55,998 bases of DNA, from contig JABFVL010000042.1 of the NCBI GenBank assembly GCA_013362805.1, forward strand, positions 1 to 55,998. The letters are read 5' to 3'. The position numbers and the translations under genes are program-made. Origin of the DNA: Mycobacteriales bacterium (lineage in GTDB: Bacteria; Actinomycetota; Actinomycetes; Mycobacteriales; QHCE01). The first letter of the stretch is position 1. The number at the start of each line of letters is the position of its first letter. Shown here one piece after another: positions 8,328-15,883 of this stretch. The notes below the pieces were generated by a model. It was not told where the DNA came from. It made no database searches and was given only the letters and a program-made list of their open reading frames with translations.

Positions 8328-9424
8328 GACTTCATCACCTCGCGGACTGCGTCAATGATTGTGTCGATGTCTGATTCAGATAGGTGCTGATGTACTGGCA
8401 GCGAAAAGCATTGTTGGGCGAGCGCACTGGCAACTGGCATTGGTTCTGCCAGCACTTGCCGGTGTTCGCGGTAACAGTCGTAGTCGAAGACGAGCCGTGG
8501 ATAGTAGATTCCGGCTCCGACGCCCTTTTCGGACAGTTTAGCTACTAGTTCATCGCGATCCACGGGAGCGAAGGCGGTGAGTCGGGGCGTGTATTGATGC
8601 CACACGTGTCCGCGCCCTGGTCGGGCACTCGGAACGCGCAGCCCTTCTACCTCGGACAGCCCCGCGCTGAGCCTGGCGGCATTACGGCGTCTGGCCGCGA
8701 CAGTGTGCTCATAGTCATCGAGCTGCGGAATCGCGAGCGCCGCCTGCACATCGGTAAGGCGGTAATTGTGTCCGGGCATGTCGTATTGATAGCGCTCGCG
8801 CATCCCCTGATTCCTCAGCACGCGAAGCCGGTCGGCGAGTCGGTCATCGTTAGTGGTGATGATGCCGCCCTCACCAGTGGTGATGTTTTTCGTGCCATAC
8901 AGCGAGAAGCAGCCAATACCGAAACTGCCAGCTTTGCGGCCCTCGATGTCGGCCCCATGTGCCTGAGCGGCATCTTCGATGAGTGCCAGCCCGTGGCGTT
9001 CTACCAGGGGCATTATGTTTGGCATATCGGCGCATTGCCCATACAAGTGAACTGGCATGACCGCTTTGGTGGCCTCGGTGAGGCGGGTTTCGATTTCGTG
9101 CGGATTGACGCAGTAGTCATCGTCGTTGATGTCTGCGAATCGGGCGGTAGCGCCGGTTTCCAAAATCGCGTTGAGCGAGGCGGCGAAGGTGAAGGGACTG
9201 GTGATCACTTCATCGCCTGGTCCAATTTCGAGGGCCTGCATCGCCGCGACGAGGGCGGTGGTTCCGTTGTTGACGGCTATGGCGTGGGTGACGCCGACAA
9301 GGTGCGCGAAGCGGTTTTCTAGCTCTTGGACCATGGGGCCTTGCGCGATCATTCCGGAGCGGATCACGTCTAGAGCGAGCTTTTCCGCTCGTTCGTCGAG
9401 TCGGACTGTGGAGATTGGTATCAC
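8324..9424 (-). CDS. DegT/DnrJ/EryC1 sugar aminotransferase (WbpE-like)
   Basis: This 366-residue PLP enzyme transfers an amino group to a keto sugar nucleotide. Visible are NNGTTALVAAM (cofactor phosphate region), LIEDAAQAHGA (D151, pyridine nitrogen partner) and SLYGTKNITTGEGG with K179 as the Schiff-base lysine, plus the C-terminal GIYYPRL and FSLPVHQHL blocks of the family. GTG at 9424 is the start; AGG lies 8-10 bases upstream. It is the promoter-proximal gene of a two-gene unit with the oxidoreductase (4-bp overlap), so the two should act in sequence: oxidation at C3, then amination. It is divergent from the flippase-like gene, with about 114 bp between them for both promoters. Confidence 0.9.
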   Translation of the reverse strand: MIPISTVRLDERAEKLALDVIRSGMIAQGPMVQELENRFAHLVGVTHAIAVNNGTTALVAAMQALEIGPGDEVITSPFTFAASLNAILETGATARFADINDDDYCVNPHEIETRLTEATKAVMPVHLYGQCADMPNIMPLVERHGLALIEDAAQAHGADIEGRKAGSFGIGCFSLYGTKNITTGEGGIITTNDDRLADRLRVLRNQGMRERYQYDMPGHNYRLTDVQAALAIPQLDDYEHTVAARRRNAARLSAGLSEVEGLRVPSARPGRGHVWHQYTPRLTAFAPVDRDELVAKLSEKGVGAGIYYPRLVFDYDCYREHRQVLAEPMPVASALAQQCFSLPVHQHLSESDIDTIIDAVREVMKS

Positions 9425-9538
9425 GTGTGGACCTCACTGGTCTGTGACAACGACGCTCGGCAAAGTATCAGAAAGTAAGCCAAATAGGTCGCCCCTAATG
9501 TGCTAGCCTCACCTGCTTTGTCTAGGAGGGCGCCATTC

Positions 9539-10504
9539 ATGACCGACACATTGCAGAGCCCAATCGCAGTCGCCGAGCCCACCAAACCCACCCGGACTAA
9601 AAAAGCATTACTGCTGTGCGCACGTATCGTTTTCACCGTTGCCATCGTCGGAGCGGTCGCATATGCGTGCATCAGCCAATGGCCGCAAGTGCGCGGGACC
9701 TTCGGCACTTTGACCTGGCCAGCCCTAGCTGGGGCGCTCACCGCCGCAGTGGCCGGGCTCCTCGCGCAAGGGATGGCATTTCAACGCATCCTGATTGATC
9801 TGGGTTATCCGGTCACCGCCCGCACAGCAAACAAGATTTACCTTGTTGGGCTGACAGCCAAATATCTGCCAGGCAGTGTGTGGAGCTTTGTATTCCAAAT
9901 GGAGCTCGGTAGACGCGCCGGAATACCCCGCGCCCGTGCTCTGCTCGCCTCACTTGTTTGTCTTGGATTGAGCACCACAGCGGCCCTGGTGCTCAGCATC
10001 CCACTGCTGCTAAAAACCTCCGGAACTTTCGCACTCGCTCTGCTGATCGTGGTGCCCGTTGCGTTGGCGTGTTCACACCCAATAGTGCTGACCAAGCTTG
10101 TCAACACGTTTCTGCGGCTCACCCGGGCCCCGCAACTCGATGAAAAACTGAGCTGGCGTGGAGTTGCCACCACCCTGGGCTGGAGCTTCATCGGCTGGAT
10201 CGGATTCGGCACTCAACTGTGGATGCTGGCCAGTAGCCAAAGCGGACTCGGGGTGAGCGAATGGCTCATCTGCGTCGCCGCTTTCGCGCTCGGCCTGTCC
10301 GCCGGCACCTTCGGATTCCTATCGCCATCGGGCCTAGGTGTCCGCGAAGCGGTGATCGCGACAGCGCTCCTGCCGATTGCCCCCGCCGGCGCTGGTCTTG
10401 CACTAGCGATGGCATCACGACTGGTCATGACCGTAGCCGACCTGGTGGGCGCCGGGCTGGCCACCGTGATGAGCATGGGGCACCGACATCAGTCGCCAAA
10501 GTGA
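9539..10504 (+). CDS. LPG-synthase-TM/flippase-like integral membrane protein
   Basis: The 321-residue protein has about eight hydrophobic segments and resembles the lysylphosphatidylglycerol synthase transmembrane family (PF03706-like). The pattern LVGLTAKYLPGSVWSFVFQ (Pro-Gly-Ser/Trp before a helix) and FGFLSPSGLGVREAVIA are typical; the latter GLGxRE motif is the family hallmark. Such stand-alone proteins in polysaccharide loci are annotated as flippase-like or UPF0104 proteins, and their substrates are not settled. ATG at 9539 is chosen over an upstream GTG/TTG frame because AGGAGG at 9524-9529 precedes it. It starts a plus-strand run with the acetyltransferase and GT2, so it may help present a lipid-linked sugar. 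Confidence 0.85.
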   Translation: MTDTLQSPIAVAEPTKPTRTKKALLLCARIVFTVAIVGAVAYACISQWPQVRGTFGTLTWPALAGALTAAVAGLLAQGMAFQRILIDLGYPVTARTANKIYLVGLTAKYLPGSVWSFVFQMELGRRAGIPRARALLASLVCLGLSTTAALVLSIPLLLKTSGTFALALLIVVPVALACSHPIVLTKLVNTFLRLTRAPQLDEKLSWRGVATTLGWSFIGWIGFGTQLWMLASSQSGLGVSEWLICVAAFALGLSAGTFGFLSPSGLGVREAVIATALLPIAPAGAGLALAMASRLVMTVADLVGAGLATVMSMGHRHQSPK

Positions 10505-10543
10505 TAACTTCCCGGCGATTTGATCGTCGAAGGGATGCTCACC

Positions 10544-11110
10544 ATGCAGGCCGCATACATCCACCCCACCGCCGATGTTGAAGAAGGCGTAAACATTGGC
10601 CCAGAAACTCGGGTTTGGCATCAAACCCATATTCGCCGCAACGCCCAACTGGGCACCGGATGCAACCTGGGCAAGAACGTGTTCGTGGACGAGGACGTCA
10701 CCATCGGCAATGGGGTAAAAATTCAGAACAACGTCTCGGTATATCGCGGCGTGAGCATCGAAGACGACGTTTTCGTCGGCCCAAGCGCCGTGTTCACCAA
10801 CGATCTGCGACCCCGAGCGGCTAATCCCTCCTGGACAATAACCCCCACTCGCATTCGTCATGGCGCCTCGATTGGAGCCAACGCCACCATCGTCTGTGGG
10901 ATCGAAATCGGGCCATACGCGATGATCGCCGCCGGTGCGGTCGTCACCCGCACAGTTGCCGCCCACCAGCTCGTGATGGGAAATCCGGCGCGGCCAGCCG
11001 GTTGGGTCTGCGCGTGCGGCGAACTTTTGTCTCGAGCCCCCGAACAACCTGAGGAAATTCGTTGCGCGGCGTGCTTGGCCACCCAGGTCGATGAACTGCA
11101 CGCAGTGTGA
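10544..11110 (+). CDS. Left-handed β-helix sugar N-acetyltransferase (WbpD/WlbB-like)
   Basis: The 188-residue protein is built from hexapeptide repeats (IHPTADVEEGVNIGPETRVW ... GASIGANATIVCG) that fold as a left-handed β-helix trimer using acetyl-CoA. NNVSVYRGVSIEDDVFVGPS and VFTNDLRPRA match acetyltransferases acting on a 3-amino group of UDP-sugars. The C-terminus has two CxxC pairs (CACG and CAAC) that look like a zinc ribbon, often seen in this subgroup. GAAGGGA at 10529-10535 supports ATG at 10544; an upstream in-frame start is less likely. With the divergent oxidoreductase and aminotransferase it completes a three-step pathway for a 3-acetamido sugar. The precise sugar is inference. 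Confidence 0.88.
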   Translation: MQAAYIHPTADVEEGVNIGPETRVWHQTHIRRNAQLGTGCNLGKNVFVDEDVTIGNGVKIQNNVSVYRGVSIEDDVFVGPSAVFTNDLRPRAANPSWTITPTRIRHGASIGANATIVCGIEIGPYAMIAAGAVVTRTVAAHQLVMGNPARPAGWVCACGELLSRAPEQPEEIRCAACLATQVDELHAV

Positions 11111-11186
11111 CGGGGTTGCCGCAATGCGCTCGCAACGCTCATAGTCGACCCACCACCTAGACGGGCCGAACGGGAGATTACACGCG

Positions 11187-12119
11187 ATGTACAAAGGAAT
11201 GCGCGTAGCGGCAGTGGTACCCGCGCACAATGAGGAAAAGCTCATCGCAAAGACCATCACAACAATGCCGGAACTCATCGACATTATCGTGGTCGTGGAC
11301 GATCTTTCCACCGACGAAACCGCAAAACGTGCCGTCGAGACTGGAGACCCGCGACTCGTTCTGTTGCAACACGAAGTGAACACAGGTGTCGGCGGGTCAA
11401 TTCTCGACGGGCACCGCGAAGCCCTGAAAATGGGCGCCGATGTCAATGTTGTCATGGCCGGTGACGCACAAATGGATCCACAATATTTGCCCGCCCTGCT
11501 AGACCCCATCGCCGAAAAGGGCTACGGCTTCACGAAGGCGAACCGCTTCTTCTCCCGCACCGGGCTTAAAGGCATGCCAGCGTCGCGGGTGTTTGGCAGC
11601 ATCATGTTGTCCTTTGCCACCAAACTCGCCAGCGGTTATTGGCACCTGTTTGATCCACAAAACGGCTACACCGCGGTGACTAAAGAATCGCTGTCCCGCA
11701 TTGACCTGGATCGAATCGCTCTTGGCTACTCGTTCGAAAACGATCTCTTGATCTGGCTCAACATCGCCAATGTGCGGGCTAAAGATGTCCCCGTGCCCGC
11801 CGTCTACGGCGAAGAAGTATCTGGCATGAAAATGCACAAAGTGATTCCCCAGATTTCTAGCCTGCTAATAAAAGGCTTCTGGCGCCGCATTTTCCGCAAG
11901 CACGTGTTGATGTCCTTCTCCCCCATCGCGTTGATGCTGTTCATGGGCTTGTTCTTGGCCACAGTTGGCACAGCGGTCGGCGTGTGGGTCATCGCAAACA
12001 CCATCGGCGAACCAGTCGCCAGCCCGGCGAGCGTGTTGCTCGCCGTGGGGCCTTTGCTCGTCGGTGTCAACATGCTGGTACAAGCTTTGGCAATGGACAT
12101 GCAGGAAAGCCCCGACTAA
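11187..12119 (+). CDS. Family 2 glycosyltransferase, polyprenyl-phosphate type, with membrane tail
   Basis: The 310-residue protein begins with a GT-A fold. VVPAHNEE and VVDDLSTDETA bind the nucleotide, NTGVGGSI follows, and MAGDAQMDP carries the metal-binding Asp residues. This order matches DPM1-like enzymes that load a sugar onto polyprenyl phosphate. The last 90 residues contain two hydrophobic segments (SPIALMLFMGLFLATVG and ASPASVLLAVGPLLVG), so it is membrane-bound with the catalytic part in the cytoplasm. Its stop overlaps the convergent polytopic gene by 4 bp. Likely donor: a UDP sugar made by the neighbouring enzymes, inferred from context. The alternative start at codon 5 (MRVAAVVPAHNEE) would barely change the product. 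Confidence 0.88.
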   Translation: MYKGMRVAAVVPAHNEEKLIAKTITTMPELIDIIVVVDDLSTDETAKRAVETGDPRLVLLQHEVNTGVGGSILDGHREALKMGADVNVVMAGDAQMDPQYLPALLDPIAEKGYGFTKANRFFSRTGLKGMPASRVFGSIMLSFATKLASGYWHLFDPQNGYTAVTKESLSRIDLDRIALGYSFENDLLIWLNIANVRAKDVPVPAVYGEEVSGMKMHKVIPQISSLLIKGFWRRIFRKHVLMSFSPIALMLFMGLFLATVGTAVGVWVIANTIGEPVASPASVLLAVGPLLVGVNMLVQALAMDMQESPD

Positions 12120-14116
12120 GCGGGCAGCACAACCTTCACGTAACGAATGTCCAGGTCGGGCCGATCCTGTTGGATTTGCTCGACCTCGGCAATGATCTCC
12201 GGAGCATCCGTTACCACCCGCAAATACACATCGCGTGATTTCGCCTGCTCGGCCAGGTGCGTCAAATTGTCCTCACCAGCGAATCCGCCCCACACTTCCG
12301 CCGTGTAGTTAACGTCCTGGTTTCGCAGCAACGAACCCGCCCAAGCTGTCGCGTACGCGGGAATTCCGCGGTTTTGACCGGCCCAGATGACGGTCATCGC
12401 ATCTGGATCAACCGGCACTTCACGAGCAGTGGCTACCGCGGCCTGCGCGGGCCACACCCAAAACGGCGGGTCGCCCAGAATGTAGTCGCGACCAAATGGG
12501 CGCGGATCACCGAGCGGGCCGAACATCGCCATGATCGACAGAGTGAGAGCTCCGGCGACCGCTACTCGACGCAGTGGCGTCCGCAACGTTGGTCGGCCCA
12601 TTTTTCGGGTCAGCATCACCAGACGCCTGGCGGCCAAGCCCACGCCCAGCACTACCACAATCACCACGATGTGCGTGGCTTTGAGGAAGTAGTAAGACAG
12701 GGCCGCGTCATAGTAGTAATTTAGGCTGCCCAATCGGCGATATTGGTTGAGCCCAAGCGCGGCCAAAAATCCGAGTGCGCAGGCCAAAACCGTCAGATAG
12801 CCACGATAGGTCAGCGAGCGCCATACGGCGCCGGTGGCGATGAGCCCGACGATCAGAAAACCGAGCATGCACACTTGCCGCAGATTGAGCGCAATGATGC
12901 CGCCAGAGGCTTCCACGTGTTCGGTGCCGGAGTATTTGGACATGTTGACGTACAACATGACGCTAGCGGCGGGCAGCGCGACGGCGAGCACAGATGCGAA
13001 GAACCACCGGTGACGCCATACCCGAGTGCGGTAGTACAGCACCCACGCCGCGCTGGCGGCCGCCGCGATAGGCAGGATGAAGAAATAGGTGAACGCGATG
13101 GCGACCAACAGCGCCGCCATCACCACCCCTTGCTCTTTGGTGCTGCGTAGCGGCCGGACGATAAGTCCGGTGAGCAGCGCGAGTTCGGCGAGTCCAAGGA
13201 TCTCGGCCCAATAGCCGTAGAAAAGAATCGTCAGCGGCTCGTTCCACACCAAAAAGATCACGACGAGGAACGCGGCCACCGCATGCACGAACAGAGGCAG
13301 CTGCCCCGCGATGCGGCGCATGGCCCACAGCACGGCCACGCACAAGAACAGGTAGCTGGAGGTAACGATCCAGACGAAGGCGTCGAGCTCGTGCAGGGCG
13401 ATTTGTTGCGAGCCATCGCTGTGGATGAAGCTCATCAGGAGTGCTGCGGTGAAGTGCCCGCCTTGCGGGTAGGTAACCAGCCCACCGGCGGTGCCAGCAT
13501 CGACAAATTCGGCGGCCTTGGCTTGGTTCATAAACATGTAGCCGCTCAGGCCACGAATGGTGTCGACCATGGCGAAGTGGCGGGCGGCGTCGCCGCCGGG
13601 GATAACGGCGGTGAAGCGGCCGGTGGCGTCTTGCCCCAAATACGTCCAGAACAGACTGAGTCCAGCGACGAGGGAGAAGCCAAGGGTGATCACATCTCCG
13701 TCGACGCGCACCGGCGGAAACTGGGGGGTGCGTCGCAACAGCGCCGCGATGATGACAACTCCGGTGAACGCGAAACCAGCGACGGGAACCGGCGCTAGTC
13801 CCCATGGCCAGACAGAGATCAACAGGCCCGCCACCGGGGTGGTGCCCAACAGAATGGCCATTGACAGCATGATGCGGTCAAGAATGGTGCTGCCACCTTT
13901 GAGTACAGACGCGATGGCAATGAGCAGCGCTATTGGCAGCATCCAGTCGATGGCCAGCAGATGTGTGATCAGCGGGAATACCCAACTGAACACGATAGCG
14001 AGCGGAATTGACCATATTGGCCACCCGGATCGTGGGAGCGAGAACGGGCGAGGTCGGGGTGGGGGCGCAGTTTCTGGCATCGCTTCTTTTGGGCGTCGAG
14101 TGAAACTGAGTGTCAT
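12116..14116 (-). CDS. Large polytopic membrane protein, possible GT-C glycosyltransferase
   Basis: The 666-residue protein has a proline-rich cytoplasmic start (about 1-30), at least twelve hydrophobic segments up to about residue 535, and a soluble C-terminal domain of about 130 residues that should lie outside the cell. A loop after the first helices carries IPGGDAARHFAMVDTIRG, an Asp-containing extracytoplasmic motif of the kind used by GT-C enzymes with lipid-phosphate sugar donors. I do not recognise a specific family. It follows a convergent GT2 that could make its lipid-linked donor, which supports the GT-C reading. ATG at 14116 has GGTGGA upstream; a second ATG at 14080 is possible. 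Alternative: a polymerase or transporter of the glycan locus. Confidence 0.7.
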   Translation of the reverse strand: MTLSFTRRPKEAMPETAPPPRPRPFSLPRSGWPIWSIPLAIVFSWVFPLITHLLAIDWMLPIALLIAIASVLKGGSTILDRIMLSMAILLGTTPVAGLLISVWPWGLAPVPVAGFAFTGVVIIAALLRRTPQFPPVRVDGDVITLGFSLVAGLSLFWTYLGQDATGRFTAVIPGGDAARHFAMVDTIRGLSGYMFMNQAKAAEFVDAGTAGGLVTYPQGGHFTAALLMSFIHSDGSQQIALHELDAFVWIVTSSYLFLCVAVLWAMRRIAGQLPLFVHAVAAFLVVIFLVWNEPLTILFYGYWAEILGLAELALLTGLIVRPLRSTKEQGVVMAALLVAIAFTYFFILPIAAAASAAWVLYYRTRVWRHRWFFASVLAVALPAASVMLYVNMSKYSGTEHVEASGGIIALNLRQVCMLGFLIVGLIATGAVWRSLTYRGYLTVLACALGFLAALGLNQYRRLGSLNYYYDAALSYYFLKATHIVVIVVVLGVGLAARRLVMLTRKMGRPTLRTPLRRVAVAGALTLSIMAMFGPLGDPRPFGRDYILGDPPFWVWPAQAAVATAREVPVDPDAMTVIWAGQNRGIPAYATAWAGSLLRNQDVNYTAEVWGGFAGEDNLTHLAEQAKSRDVYLRVVTDAPEIIAEVEQIQQDRPDLDIRYVKVVLPA

Positions 14117-14198
14117 GGAGATCCACCTGAGAGTCGCTGCGCTGGCAGGAACTGGAGACTAGTCGCGAGACCCGTTCCTCCGCTGCCCCTTATCGGGG

Positions 14199-15062
14199 CT
14201 ATGGCGCGGCGACACAGCCGGTGACGTTGGCGACGATGCTGGTGTTGTTCCAGCCTGCGCCTTGTGAAGCGCCTTGGCCATTTTTGGCCCATTCGGCGCT
14301 TCCAGTAAGTGGTTCCAGGTGTCGATACCAGGTCAGCGCGCCTGAGCTATCGCGGCCCAAGATGACGCCACCGCCGAAGGAACCCAGCTGGGTGAATTCC
14401 CCCCAACCGCTGCCCACCGTCAGCCCCTGCCCGTTGTTCGCCCAAGTCGCCTGGCCCATTTCTGGTTCTAGGTGTCGATACCAGTTGAGTTCACCATCGG
14501 GTGTGACGGCGTACATGATTCCGTTGCCACCCGATGCGACAAGCGAAAAAGAAAATCCTGATCCGATGGCTCGTCCGCTTTCTGGTGACCAACGCGGCTC
14601 GCCATTTTGCCCCACATGGTGGTACCAATACAGATTTCCGGCCGCGTCGATGGCGTAAATTATGCCGGCGCCAGCGGAGAACACGAACGAAAACTCGGAC
14701 CAGCCAGTGCCGATGACAGTGCCGCTACTGGGGTGCCAGTTCGTGTTGCCTCCGGACACTTCGTTGTCCTGGTGCCACACGAGGTCGCCAGCGGACGTTC
14801 TGGTGTACAACACGCCTTGTCCGCCAGAGAATGTGCTGGCGGCGTCCCATCGTTCGGCGATTTGGCCTTGGCTCCAGTTGGGATCACCGTATAGCGGTGC
14901 CGGGTGATTCCAGCGGCGCAGATGGCTGTTGCCATCAACGTGATACATAACCACGCTGGGATCGGTGCAGTTCACGGTGGCCGCGACAGCCGGTTGGCTC
15001 TGGCCGATGACGGCGACGCTGGCTACAAGAGCTGTTGCCAGCGCGGTGATCGTTATTCGCAT
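14199..15062 (-). CDS. Secreted tachylectin-like β-propeller protein
   Basis: The 287-residue protein has a signal peptide (basic MR, hydrophobic core, cleavage expected after QPAVAA) and then five to six repeats of about 46 residues. Each repeat follows the plan of a hydrophobic strand, D/S..G.L.WY.H, then W....G...G.GW, for example GNLYWYHHVGQNGEPRWSPESG. This is the tachylectin-2-type propeller, known to bind N-acetylated amino sugars. One Cys lies near the start and one near the end, which could close the propeller with a disulfide. Its ATG lies inside the end of the preceding small gene (10-bp overlap). The same repeat forms the N-terminal half of the 668-residue protein nearby. Inference: binding of the cell's own surface glycan. 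Confidence 0.85.
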   Translation of the reverse strand: MRITITALATALVASVAVIGQSQPAVAATVNCTDPSVVMYHVDGNSHLRRWNHPAPLYGDPNWSQGQIAERWDAASTFSGGQGVLYTRTSAGDLVWHQDNEVSGGNTNWHPSSGTVIGTGWSEFSFVFSAGAGIIYAIDAAGNLYWYHHVGQNGEPRWSPESGRAIGSGFSFSLVASGGNGIMYAVTPDGELNWYRHLEPEMGQATWANNGQGLTVGSGWGEFTQLGSFGGGVILGRDSSGALTWYRHLEPLTGSAEWAKNGQGASQGAGWNNTSIVANVTGCVAAP

Positions 15063-15415
15063 ATCGGCCCGACCCTGAGTATCGAGTTGTATTGGCTGGT
15101 GAGCACGAGCTGAAAGCAGTGGTTGAGTCGCCCGAACAGCGCGCCGGACACTGTTTCGTTGTGCCGTAGGGCTGGTACTTCTTGCGGTGGTGTGGATGTA
15201 CTGCTGTCCAGGTCGAGGTAAAAGATTCGGTACCTGCCCGGGCCGTCTAGCTGCGTGATCTCATAGTTGATCCGCACGACGTCTTGCGCGGTGGTGGCGC
15301 TGCCGCAGAGTTGAGCGAGCCCATCTTGTTGGCACACGGTCTCCCCGGCGTGTGCCGTGTTGTGTGGAAGCAGCGCCCCAATACAACACGCCAGAGTAAA
15401 TAGGACTTTCCTCAT
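15053..15415 (-). CDS. Small secreted Cys-containing protein, unknown
   Basis: The 120-residue protein has a signal peptide (MRKVLFTLACCIGALLPHNTAHA) and a mature part of about 95 residues with four cysteines. I do not recognise the family. It is a diverged paralogue of the next gene upstream: both contain I.YEIT near the middle, G.L/F....HCF later, and end in (R/K)(V/I)GP(I/V)C. The gene overlaps the start of the lectin-like gene by 10 bp, so the two are probably made together. The conserved Cys positions suggest a small disulfide-stabilised extracellular fold. Possible roles are as partner or inhibitor of the lectin-like protein, but nothing in the sequence proves this. Confidence 0.8.
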   Translation of the reverse strand: MRKVLFTLACCIGALLPHNTAHAGETVCQQDGLAQLCGSATTAQDVVRINYEITQLDGPGRYRIFYLDLDSSTSTPPQEVPALRHNETVSGALFGRLNHCFQLVLTSQYNSILRVGPICE

Positions 15416-15442
15416 ATCGCCGAAGTTAATGCATATTGAACC

Positions 15443-15853
15443 TTATTCGGCGCAGACAGGCCCTATCTTGACGCATTCTCCAGCTTCAATGGGACATACG
15501 TTCACCGTGAAACAGTGCTTCAAACTGCCGTAGAGATCGTCCTCAACCGAATCTCCCGCCGGCACAACTACAGTACGTTTTCGCGATTCCCGCCCGGAGT
15601 TCTCATCGACATACCAAATGTAGACGCTCAGCGGACTTTTCCCACTATTCGTGATCTCGTACCGAATCGCGGTCACATCTTGCAAAGCCCGTGCCGATAT
15701 ACAAGCCCGCATATTTCCTTGCGTTTTACATTGACCCGATGGCGGATCTTCTTCCTGCGTTGACTTCGCACAACCAGTGGAGGCCGGAATACTCAAAGCT
15801 ATAGTGAGAGCCCCGGCGCCTATCAACACCGCACGACGCGAAATCTCCTGCAC
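15443..15853 (-). CDS. Small lipoprotein, paralogue of the adjacent secreted protein
   Basis: The 136-residue protein begins with a twin-arginine-like signal (ISRRAVLIGAGALTIALS) and a lipobox ending in STGC, so it is expected to be exported, perhaps by Tat, and lipid-anchored at C28. The mature part has about six further cysteines and shares the pattern I.YEIT ... VPAG ... G.LKHCF ... VKIGPVC with the 120-residue neighbour. The two are therefore tandem paralogues, one anchored and one free. About 27 bp separates them, so one transcript is likely. Family and function are unknown. Composition is more AT-rich than in the flanking housekeeping genes. Confidence 0.8.
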   Translation of the reverse strand: MQEISRRAVLIGAGALTIALSIPASTGCAKSTQEEDPPSGQCKTQGNMRACISARALQDVTAIRYEITNSGKSPLSVYIWYVDENSGRESRKRTVVVPAGDSVEDDLYGSLKHCFTVNVCPIEAGECVKIGPVCAE

Positions 15854-15883
15854 AGATACCCCCTTGCAATGCCGAACAGGTCG

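Noticed and set aside
10415..11509. 364-codon minus-strand frame across the acetyltransferase and its flanks
   Set aside because: It is antisense to three plus-strand genes, of which the acetyltransferase has unmistakable hexapeptide repeats.
13283..14162. Plus-strand frames of 171 and 201 codons opposite the polytopic membrane protein
   Set aside because: Mirror frames of a membrane protein gene. Their polar, repetitive translations show no domain.
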